Source: Amyloporia xantha
Lineage: Eukaryota; Basidiomycota; Agaricomycetes; Polyporales; Adustoporiaceae
Assembly: GCA_036971615.1 (NCBI GenBank)
Contig: JAYKKR010000002.1
Span: forward strand, 992,001-1,056,000
Length of the DNA stretch: 64,000 bases
Direction: 5' to 3'
Of this stretch, positions 46,892 to 56,981 are shown piece after piece (the stretch's first letter is position 1; each line of letters begins with the position of its first letter). The position numbers and the translations under genes were made by a program. The notes beneath the pieces are model-generated. The model made no database searches. It saw only the letters and a program-made list of their open reading frames with translations, and had not been told where the DNA came from.

Positions 46892-49800
46892 CATCAGGAA
46901 AAACCATATTAGTCCCAGGCTGCTCTAAGAGCATCCAAGAGCATCCTAGAGACTTCAGAGTATTCAAAGTACTCAGAGTAGCCAGAGTGCTCTTAAACTT
47001 AGTTGACATGAGATTTTTTTCTCAGAGTAACCCAGAGTAACCTGAAAGAAGCCTGAGAGTGCTCTTAGATGACCCTATGTAGTCTTTTTTCATCTCTCAC
47101 ATCTCATTATAGTTTGTATCAGAGCACTCTCAAGGTTACAGTATTTATAATAGAACATAGCAGTATATTCACAAATAATATACACACAAAAGATAATCTA
47201 ATACTAGCAGCCATAATAATTACATACAATGAAATAGCTCAAGACAGAAATGTCCATATCACCAAACTAATGTTGTTACTCAGTATACAGTAATATAAAA
47301 TGCAAAGCTGAAAGACGTACACAAGATCTATAAAATATTCTGTAGTGTGGCCAATATATATGAGAATCTAACAGACGAATTCAGATAAAGTCCAATTAGC
47401 TGAAGAAGCAAGACAAAGTACTCACATAAATTGTCTTGTCACAGTAAACTGAAGCTGAATGGCATAGGTGATAATACTCTAAGAATTTACAAAGAGTCAA
47501 CAAAGGGATGGAGATAGAAGTGAATGACTTACACGATATGGACATAATCAAAATTACAGTTCATCTTGTGGCAAGCATCTATAGATACAATTCTTTAGTT
47601 TGGCTTAGAAATGGAGGAGGAAAATAATGACTTACATGTCAGAGATATTCTCATCAAAACCTCAGACAGCCACTCACCATTCATCACAACTCCTCAGAAG
47701 GGACGAGATGATTTATGCAACTAAGTGCACGCCATCTGTCATATATAATGGACACGTCAACTGGCAAGAATGTCAGAGATAGACTTACCTTACTTTTTGA
47801 TTGTATGATGACAGCCAAGAGCCAGCTTTCAATGTCGGAGATTTGGATTGTGATTAGAGATAGAAACAGTGTTAGTGTCTCCTAAGTTCAGTTCGGTTCG
47901 GTTCGGCAGGTATTTTGGCCGAACCCCGAACCGAACCTGCATGCATATGCCCGAACCTGAACCTGAACCTGAACTGAACCTGCTGAACTGGTTCGGCAGG
48001 TTCAGTTCAGGTTCGGAACTGGTTCGGCAGGTTCAGTTCAGGTTCGGAACTGGTTCGAACCTTCCGAACCTCTAATTGTTTAAATTAAAATGTTTTATTC
48101 ATTTCATGCTATGCTACTGTACAGTCCATGGCTTTTCTGGCCTTTTCTAGTCTACAGACACTGCCCCAAGTCAGACACCTCATGCATGCAGCCATCTGTG
48201 CATACTTGCACGGTCAGGGGTGTTAGGGTGATGAGAAGAAACCACGATGAGCACAGGTGCTTACCAGAAGAGAGTCCGGCGGCTGCCAAGGGCCGCATCG
48301 AACAGCTGTACCTCGCCTTCAGAGTGGTACCAGTCGGCTGCATCCTGACACTGTGCGTTTCGAGCCCGCACCTGGGGAGTTCGCGCTCAGCGTGGACCCT
48401 CCTATCAGATCGGCGCTTGTGGGCGGCGCGTCTGCGGCGCAAGGTCAGTCGTTGTCAGCAGGAGCGGCGGCGGCATGGCACACCTGTAGGGGCCCTGCTG
48501 CTACTACCGGCGCCCGAGCTTGATGCCGCCGAGCGCGGTGTCGTTTTCCTTGCCTAGCGTTGGCTGCACAAAGAACGCGCGGATACCGAATGTATCCGCG
48601 TCGCTCTGCGTTACCTTCCACGTAGGCTTCCAAACGCGCGTGCCGGCGACGCGCAGCGTGGGGGTTTTGTTCGCAAGTCATGCTGCTGGCAGAACAAGGC
48701 GTTAGGAGCATGTGAAAAAAAGCCATGGAGCGTGCGCACTTACCAGCACGGGGTTCCACGCCTGTCAAGTCTGCGGAAGTATCAGCTTCTTTGGAAGCTG
48801 ATACAGGCGCCGCGTGCAGCGGCTGGTCCTCGCCTTCAGATTCGAACCAATCGATGTCGGCGGCGTCCTTCAGTTGGCCATCCACGCCAAGGGCGCAGTT
48901 CTCGCTGGGGTCGAGTTCGGCCATAGTGTAGCTAGAGGGAGGGCGAGAGCGCAAACTTGCGCGAACGAAAATTGGTGCTGGCGGCGCGCCGATGGATCGC
49001 GATCTGATCGATCGATGTTCCCAATTAGGTTCGCGGTTCGGACGCGTTCGCGCCGCGTTCGGCTCGCGCCCTGCAACCTAGAACCGCGGACCGAACCTGG
49101 CACCTAGCGGCCGGACCGAACCTGGACCGGACCTGAACCGTAGGTCCGGTTCACCGGTTCGGGGTTCGGACCTAGGTTCAGGACCGAACTTAGGAGACGC
49201 TAAACAGTGTCAGTTATTCATAGATACAGATGAGAATAAAAAGAAGATATAGACTTACCTGTGGCCGCAATAAGCAGTGACTCATATGCCCTGCCAGCAC
49301 ATCGTCATACCTGAGGAAGAACCAGTGAGAGAGACAGCAACAGATTACTAGAAGTCACCAAATATAGGCCAGAGATGAGAAGAATACCATGAGTGAACAG
49401 AAACAAGCAGAAATGTGAAGTGGCATGAAAGAAGATGAAGCAAGGTGGGTGTTGAGGAAGAAGAGAAAGAACGACCATGAGTGCCTAATTTGGGTGTCAG
49501 TCTGTCGCGTCAAACTGACACCTGTTCTGGGAACCCTGGATTAGGGTCAGCAGGGACTTAGACGTATTTGCACTTCTCCTCAGCAATTCTTTCTTGCTGC
49601 TACCTTCCTATATCTATGCTCTTTGCTGTCTTGGATCTCACAAACTGTTGACTAGGGACTCTGACTCAGTATCTATGGCTTTTGGGCATCTCTTTTCCAC
49701 TGGAGCTTCAGTGAGCACAGATGGTTGCTCTGTGCCTGCTCTGCGCTATATAGGAATTTCTGTGAGTAATCCTTCTCTCTTTCTTATTTCCTATTCTTGG

Positions 49801-51084
49801 AGAATAGTCTCAGGACTGTCTAAGCATGCTGGGTGGAGTTTGGAAGGAGATTTGGAGGGGTTGGAGGGTTGGAGATGGAATGGGCGCTTTTTTGAGGTTT
49901 TGATCAGAGGATAACTGGGGATCCATTGTGAGTTATTATTTTGCTTTTATACCATTCTATTCGCATTGTCAAGCCCTTCCAGACGAGCCCTTGCTCATCC
50001 AAATCCGTCCACTACTTTGTCTTCTATTGCTGTTTTTCATCAAAAACTTCGTCTTGTCCATATCTCAGGAACCCATGGATGGTTTCCTTTGATTGTTGGA
50101 TAGAATGAAAGCCCTAATTGCAGGCTTTCAGACGATATATACATTTGTGGGTCTGCATCCAGTGGTGTTTGTTCTATGGTTGCATGTTGAACGACCTCCT
50201 CCTCATTCTCCTATTCCTCACATACACCTTTTCTATCCCTTCCTGTACTAACTCATTACATTTTTCAACTATCTGACACTCCTTTATTTCCCTATTCATT
50301 TAGCTGCAGCCTCTTTCCTTGGCCAGAGGCTGTATTTTCAATACTGTGAGACGTCTTATCCCATTTCACCTCAGACCTTTGATCTCTGACTTTTGACTGT
50401 CCACTGTCAGTGGAAGGAAGTATTGGTGGATGCTTGGAGTATAAATGAGAGGAGAGATGAATGTGTGCAGAAGCACAGAGGTGAGTACACATATTATGCC
50501 CCTACTTCTATTCACTTCTAATACAAGTACACTCTTTTCAAGTTTATACTACTCAGTACCTGTATCATCCTTCTTTCTCTCTCCATTATATTCCTGCTAT
50601 TCAATAGCCTTTTGTGCTTATTCTGTATAAATTTATATGTCCCATATTCAATATTTCCATTTTTATTAGTACAGCAGCTCACCTTCACATGTATTTAAGC
50701 TAAATAATCTTAATATAACACAGAAAGTGAAGAGAATGATAGTGAATATAGGATACTATAGTTATTTTATAGCCAGTGGAAAATGTAGCTCAAATAATGC
50801 ATATTAGAGATGCCAGCAATTTATTATACAAGCCAGTGAGAATACAGTCTATTTACATATTATACTGTTCAGAATAATGTATTGTAGCTTTAGAAATATA
50901 CTACAGTTTCCCAAAGAAACAAAAGCTAGCCTAGGATGCTCTGAGAAATTTAAAATATCTCAGAGCAACTCAGAGCAACTCAGGTCAACCTGAAATGCTC
51001 TGAGATAACCTGAGTTACTCTGAGAAAACTCATATATCTCAGAGCACCCTAGGTTACCCCAGAGAAAAAGTGTTTTTCCTGATG
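46892..51084. mobile_element. TIR element, CATCAGGAAAAA family, 4193 bp, inside gene X, with nested hAT
   Basis: The ends CATCAGGAAAAACCATATT and (reverse complement) CATCAGGAAAAACACTTTT delimit the element. TT flanks both sides (46890-46891 and 51085-51086). Subterminal CTCAGAG/CTCTGAG and CCTAGG runs are like those of its relatives. Without the nested hAT insertion it is about 2.86 kb. I found no transposase in it, so it is non-autonomous or decayed. Removing it with one TT restores ATG AAT ATC reading in gene X. Confidence 0.85.
47873..49202 (-). mobile_element. Non-autonomous hAT element, 1330 bp, with 8-bp target duplication
   Basis: The termini TAGTGTCTCCTAAGTTCAG (left) and TAGCGTCTCCTAAGTTCGG (right, reverse complement) are flanked by AACAGTGT on both sides (47865-47872 and 49203-49210), the exact 8-bp duplication expected for hAT. 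The left side keeps the subterminal GGTTCGG arms and a trace of the transposase C-terminus. The right side keeps a minus-strand start frame from 48921 (MAELDPSENCALGVDG, DAADIDWFESEGEDQPLHAA), with a duplicated variant of the WFESEGE block (WYHSEGEVQLFDAA) near 48310. The catalytic body is missing, so this is an internally deleted copy that lies within the TIR element at 46892-51084. Confidence 0.9.
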
Positions 51085-51567
51085 TTCATGACGTCGATCC
51101 TGGAGATGGCGCCGAATGTGGTAGCGTCGATGATCTTCTGGACCACATCCGGCAGCTCGACGTCGGTGACGCCAACGAGTGCGAGGCGGCCAAGACAGTT
51201 GCGGATGGTGTCCTGTTGATGGCGTCCTGTTAGCCGTCAGTGCAGATGTATTGGTGTGACGATTTCGAAATGGTACCATTTCCATACGAAGCCCGATCTC
51301 CCACCTCACCAACGTGAGGTCAATGGCGACATTGCTGGTTAGATTGGCGCAAGCTGTCCGCACCATGGTGATAGCCTGTTCGCAGCACCAGGAGTAGTAC
51401 ACAACAAGATGGCGATTGATAGCGATGAGGTTGGCGACGGATTCGGCGCGATTAGCAAAAGCGGGAGCCATTGTGATGTGGGTTGTGAATGGGTAAAATA
51501 GCGTGATCTGCGGGCTGCATTTGAGCAGTGGATGGGGGATCGGGTGATCGCCTTGAGGGAAGGTCAT

Positions 51568-51744
51568 GGTGAAGATCCGTCACAGATAAGCATCGGCAAA
51601 TTACCTGCAGATGATCACGTGTATAAGATCCATTATTGATAAGACATCATGAGGAAGGGGCGTGAGAGTTTCTCATTCAGTATGAAAAGGAAGCTGTCAT
51701 GGATCACAATAAGGCAATTGTCATCTATCCGCGGTGATTCAGTC
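51568..51744. promoter_or_regulatory. Shared intergenic region of gene X and the KDZ transposase
   Basis: Only 177 bp separate the two divergent start codons, so any promoter elements are likely shared. I see no clear TATA box. The assignment is positional only. Confidence 0.35.
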
Positions 51745-54700
51745 ATGGCGCGCACCAAGAAGCAAGACGTCAGTGGCGATGCAATGTTCGTGCGGCACAA
51801 AGAGCGGCGAACTGCAAGAGGTGCCGTAACTTACGTTCCAGAAGAAATACCGATTCCACACGCATCGCTGCAGGTCGCAGATGCCAGATCTCCATCAAAG
51901 TCCCCCTCTAAAGCCGCATCTCATGATCAATATTCGGAGCCGCTGCAGGAACATGTGGTGTTCGACAATGTGATGCCGATGAGGAGTCTGCACAAGGTGA
52001 GCTCTGTCGCCATATTTGGGCTGTTCAATGTGAAGGCTGAAAGCGAGCCAGTCGCAGAACGACTTTATGCGAGAATGGCTTCCTCTTTGAGAAGAGTACC
52101 TAAGTCATATCATTGAGCTAGAAGCGCCGCCTGGAGAGAGGCGATGCTGCAAATGCGCTGGTCCGCATGGCGATTGGCGCTGCTTGGAATGCTTTGGGCG
52201 CCCTGTGTACTGCGCGCAGATTGCCTCCAACTGACACATCGCCGCATGCCGCTGCATTGGGTGGAGAAGTGGGCTGACAGATTCTTCGAGCCGGCATGGC
52301 TTCGTGAGGTAGGGGTCGCAATGCATTTGGGCCACGATGGCAAACCATGTGTATACGCGGAGAGACCTATTATGGGGCACCACGCCGGGGTAGAAGATGA
52401 TGGCGAGGAAGATGATGTCAGCGATGCCAGGGATAATGATGGCAATGAAGGGTCGGCGCCACCTGACGTGCCATCGCCGCCTAGCTACTACAGCAACGAC
52501 ACGATGACCATAGTCAATGTAACCAGCATCCATAAACTTGATGTTGCGTGGTGTCAGTGCGAGAATCGGGCTACCCCTGATGTGCAGCTACTGGACATGG
52601 GGCTGTATCCTGGAAGTACCAAGCGACTGCGCACTGCGTTCACATTTCGGGTGTTGGATGACTTTTTGCTCACCAACAAGGAATGCAAAACCTCGGGGAT
52701 GAATTACTACAGCAAGCTTCGGCGTGTTACCAACTCTGCGTTCCCGCATTCAGTTCAGGTAGGTCGCCATTGTCATATCATTGTGCGTTTGCGTTCACAA
52801 GGGCATAGGATTGCTACAGGGAACTCCTGCGAGTGTTGCACCAGTGGCGAAACCTCAAATATCGCAAATGGCATGGATATGGCCATGGCACCACCAATGC
52901 CATACCCGCCGGTGGCCTCGCTTTGGGGTGCCCAGCATGTTCCAAGCCTGGCGTTAATCTTGCCTCAGGATGGCGTGATGACCCTGTACAGTAAGCCATG
53001 TAAGACTTTTGTTGAGCGCCATGTGTAACGCGACAGCAGATGGAAGTACATGAGGAGCATCGTAATGGACGGCAATTTTAGCGCGGAGCATCTCAAGATG
53101 CGTCGCCCAGAGGACGATGTCATTCTCAGTGATGGCGACGCTTTCATGGTGGGCGACGACACCTACAAGAAGCATCTCGCTGTTGCCATCGAGCATAAAG
53201 AGGTCTGCGATCGACTCCTAGTGGATGAACTGTTGGACACTCATAGCCTATGTAGAAATCCTTCTGTCACGATCATCGCGCCATCAACCAGGCAAATGCA
53301 GATCGCCATAACCTTGAAGCCACGGGGATTGGCGCCGCGGCCTGTGCACGCCATGGGTTTTTCATGCCGCATGCGGTGGTTGATTTCCAGAAAGGTGAGA
53401 GGTAAGTGGTTTGCTATTTCCTTTGGTCACTTACACCCACCATCAGACAGATGAACATGGATTACGTGCTGAGCGAGGTGCTCGCCACCATGGCAGGTAT
53501 CCAGGTGCTGCTGGTGATGTATGACATCATGTGTCAATACGGCATCAATCTCATGAAGCGGTTTGGGGAGAGTGAGTATTTGCACATGCCACTGAACGTG
53601 GAGATATGGCGCAGAATAGGCCTGTTTCATGTCCACAGCCATCAAGACACATGCTTTCCTCGCTACTCACCCAACTTCATTCCTGGTGCTGGTCAGATTG
53701 ATGGCAAAGTGATTGAAACCCTTTGGGCGCCGTTGAATCTCATTTCGGGTAGCACACGCGGCATGACCACGGCACATTGAAAGGAAGTCATCGACAATCA
53801 CATGAATGATTCCAACTGGAAGAAGCTCACAGGTATTGGTAGGTGGTCATCGCGATAGGTAAATGTGGAGACATTCATCGCCATCCGACAGCGGCCACAC
53901 ATGTTAGAAAGTGGCGCAAGGCCAAAACGGGGGCTACTGAGAGCGCACAAGTTTTGGAGTATATGGAGCGGTCCAGCACAGAAGAGCAGCTGCAAGAGTG
54001 GCGGGATGCAGAAGCCGAAGCGCTGGCCATTCGCACAGAGACCATCAGCGCCATGGACATTTTTGACGTCAAAATGAAGAAGGGTGAGAAATAACATTTG
54101 GCTCAACGTTGATGAGTACTCAATATAAACAGCGCCTAGCCGAATGGCCATCCAACTCCAGCTGACCCAAAAGGAGACTACACAAGGGCGCCATCAGGGG
54201 GTGGCTGCATGGATCGCTACTGGAATGAAGATCCAGGAGCTGCAGTAAGTCTACATGGCGTGCTATACTCACTTGAATCTCACAGAACATTGACAGATTG
54301 GGGATTAGCCAGCTCAAGCGCAAGATGGGCCGCCATCCACTGCTGGTTGACCGCCTTACGCTAGAGGAGTGGCGCCAACGACTTCACAAGAGAATAGCGG
54401 CATTTCAATTGAAAGCTACATCCTATCTACCAGTCCTCTTTGAGGATGACCGCGACGGTCCTGGAATCACTTATGATGGCGCCGAATGGGATGTGCTGGA
54501 AGAAGACGTCAATCCGTTGGAGGAAATGTTTCCCGGGGAAGTGGAATCAGGAATACAACCTGAGAACGCCATTATATCGTTGCCTTCACAGCTTGGCTAT
54601 GACGTCATCTTGGCCACTAACCTGGAGGACATAGCGGCTGAGGAGCTAAGCTTGCGAGTGGGTCAAGCCAACGACGCGCTTCATCAGATTCGCCTCGCCA

Positions 54701-55317
54701 TCGGCTACAAGTCAGTGCTGTTTCGGACAGCGGTGCGCCATGTGAAAAGCCAACGCCAAAAGCTCAGGTCTTGGGATGAAGTGATAGCAACACAACGAAC
54801 CGTGTTGGAAAATGTATGCATATACACTCAAAGCAGGCTCGCCATCCTGGCCCTCAATCCCGATGACCATATCCGGGCACGGTTCCAAGCCATCCAACAC
54901 GTGGATCTCAAAGCCATCACCGCCATGCTAGATAATTCAATTCGTGGGTCCCGGCAGGAGACGCTATCTTGGATATGGACCGTGGACATTGAAGGTGATA
55001 CTGCGCAATCAAATTGGTTGACAGAGTGTGAGTGACATGTCCACGTCTGATTGGCATGGTGTCCTGATTTACATGGACAAGTACATTGCGTGAACTGGTT
55101 GCGCGCCAAATCTCGGAAAGACAGATGGGCCGAGGACTTGGTTATGGTCCAGGCGGAGATGGAGTGGACAGTGGCCAGCTTTCACCACAAGGCGGACGAA
55201 TGGTGCTCGCGTCTGATCGGGCCTCCTGGCCATGTATGCTACGCGCGCCGTCAGGTGGCACTCTGGACTGGGATGGCGGATCATGCCGCTGCTCACTTCG
55301 CCAAGTGTGAGGCGTGA
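51745..55317 (+). pseudogene. KDZ transposase with CxC2 cluster, second lineage, decayed
   Basis: The start MARTKKQDVSGDAMFVRHKE leads through an intron to NDFMREWLPL, TGA (52088-52090), EEYLSHIIELEAPPGE and the CxC2 cluster RRCCKCAGPHGDWRCLECFG then VYCAQ. A frameshift near 52215 follows, then HRRMPLHWVEKWADRFF. Later blocks are KYRKWHGYGHGTTNAIPAGG, LGCPACSKPGVNLASGWRDD, the catalytic VMDGNFSAEHLKMRRPEDDV, ACARHGFFMPHAVVDFQKGE, MYDIMCQYGINLMKRFG and GAGQIDGKVIETLWAPLN, where Lys stands in place of the Glu seen in the other copy (TDGEAIERLW). A TGA (53778-53780) ends that frame, followed by the helical C-terminal region (54298-55035) and VNWLRAKSRKDRWAEDLVMV to the stop at 55317. At least two nonsense codons and one frameshift mean that it is not functional. 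It is the transposase of the composite element. Confidence 0.88.
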
Positions 55318-55358
55318 TCGGTGATATGTACTGAGATTGTATTTGTTGTTACATTGGC

Positions 55359-56673
55359 TTATAACTCTAACAAAAACCCCACTCCATCCAATGAGGTGCC
55401 TTTATGTTTCATCGATGCATGCACCGAATCCCTCATGAAGTAAGCATAGCATACGCACTCACCATTGCATGGCTGAATGCCATGCCGTAGAAGCTTGCCA
55501 CACAATGCCACAACACTGCCAGGCCTGTAGTCTATCATCACGTTGGGCCCATCGAGCTCCATCTCTAATGGGCCATAATTACCCACCGTAGTCAGCAGAT
55601 CAAACCACTCTTTTCTGGAGTTCTTGTCGCGATGTAGCGGAGTGGCGCGATTGCTTATGACTTGAACGCCGTTGAATATGGACGACCACTTGTTCACTAT
55701 ATCTTTGTGGTCCAGGCCACACGACAGCGTTCTAATGCATGTGCGACCTGCAGCGTAAAGGTCGGGATGCATGATAGACATCATAGCAGAGAGGATGGCC
55801 ACTGAATCACAGATGGCGCTCAACCACCGCCATCCACTCTCGCCATCCCGGCCGCACAAGCTGGTTGAAGGTTCCACAGGATCGCAAGGGCCCTACCGAT
55901 ATGCGCTGCGATCAGCGACGCAGTGCAGTCACAACCAATGCGACCTACGGTATGTCCAAGGGCATGCCATCCTGGAGACAGATTGACCGTCCCTGGGGGG
56001 ATGGCGCACTCTGATGGACGGCGGAAGTATTTGATGTCGTTTCTCCAATTTCCTCCGCATGCTTTGCGCATGAGCTGCGTGGATAGGTGGGTCGTCGCTG
56101 TGCGTATTTCCCTCTGCAGCCATTCCACAATGAGTATCTCGAAAGGAGGATGGGTGGACAGGCCCACCTGACGATCGGCGTGAAGCAATCCAGGAAGGAT
56201 CCACACTAGTATTCTTGAGTGCTGGTCCACCAACACACAGGGTTCATCGAGTACCACAGTCTTATCTTCAACTAGAGGCTTCCACCTCGCCTTCAGTTGT
56301 TTCTCCAGTCTCACATTCTGCCCTGTGTTGCCCACCCCTATGGAGTCGGAATAGCGATCAATATCCCATGCCAAGCGTACTAGCTTAACGGTCAGTGTGA
56401 TGCTTCAGGGCTCACTAGCACTCGCAATGACGCACCAGGTCTGATATAGGCTTGAGCGAGCTGGTGAGCGATATCACTGCATTCTATGACAAAGTCTGCC
56501 CGGACATGAGTAGGAGGCTGTGGTTGCCTCAGTGGGCCTGGACCATCCGGCAGCTTGTGCAGCCAATACTGAAACATATCTCGCATACAGGCTGCCAATG
56601 TGTCGCTCAAGTCGAGGCCGCTGGGTGATATCATGGCAAGGAATATGAGGGTATTTTGCCATGCACTCCCCAT
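55359..56673 (-). CDS. TET/JBP-family 2-oxoglutarate/Fe(II) dioxygenase, 408 aa
   Basis: Three minus-strand exons, 56673-56416, 56383-55949 and 55892-55359, join in frame (1227 nt). The introns are 32 and 56 nt. Exon 2 contains IPPGTVNLSPGWHALGH. Exon 3 contains SGWRWLSAICDSVAILSAMM and then the dioxygenase core: VISNRATPLHRDKNSRKEWF with the HxD iron-binding pair, GPNVMIDYRPGSVVALCGKL, the distal histidine in LLRHGIQPCNGE, and CVCYAYFMRDSVH with the Arg expected to bind 2-oxoglutarate. In this family 5-methylcytosine (or thymine in JBP) is oxidised. Fungal members are known to lie next to KDZ transposons, and here the stop is 41 bp from the convergent KDZ stop. All key residues are present, so it may be active. 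The 32-nt first intron is unusually short and could instead mark a deletion. Confidence 0.82.
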
Positions 56674-56981
56674 TGTATATTACTAGCAGGACCTAACGCC
56701 TGTCGACCATGCTGCAACAGCATTGTCTACTGCTGTTACGACTGCACGCATGTTTGTCGATCGCTTCCCTTCTTGATCGCAAGGGCCTGAAGGATCTCGT
56801 GCGGCCGATCGGCATTGTGTGATCCGGTGATCGGCTACCATTGTTGATCTGCGGACCGCCATCCCCGAGCATGCCGCCATCATGCCGCCTGAGCTGCCAC
56901 CGTGCTTCCCAAGCAAGCCATAGGCATGCCGCGGGTGAATTCCCCCGGGATTTCTGCTTTCAGTGAGCGTGATCAGGTTGA
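56674..56981. promoter_or_regulatory. Divergent intergenic region of the TET/JBP and HMG-like genes
   Basis: About 300 bp lie between the two divergent starts. GATC is strikingly frequent between about 56755 and 56855, with at least seven occurrences in roughly 100 bp. A role in regulation is inferred from position only. An alternative upstream start for the right-hand gene (ATG near 56929, MPRVNSPGISAFSE) cannot be excluded. Confidence 0.35.

Larger units (their letters stand above)
44449..51567 (-). pseudogene. Gene X: unknown protein, split by two transposon insertions
   Basis: Exon A is 51567-51310 (donor gtgagg). Exon B starts at 51212 and is interrupted at 51084 by one TIR element and at 46769 by another. 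Its pieces are 51212-51085, 46889-46770 and 44728-44704, together 273 nt, divisible by three, with one copy of each 2-bp duplication kept. Exon C is 44637-44449 and ends TAG. The total is 720 nt or 239 residues. It has a hydrophobic helix-like start (MAPAFANRAESVANLIAINR from an internal ATG at 51471), DTIRNCLGRLALVGVTDVEL, a Pro-rich stretch, and RIDYGNMSAVLTRLEEVEKL with an acidic end LLPDEEWGTVS. I recognise no family. It is transcribed divergently from the KDZ transposase, 177 bp apart (start to start), which suggests a shared promoter and a role in the element. As it stands the gene is disrupted unless the insertions are spliced out. Confidence 0.6.
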
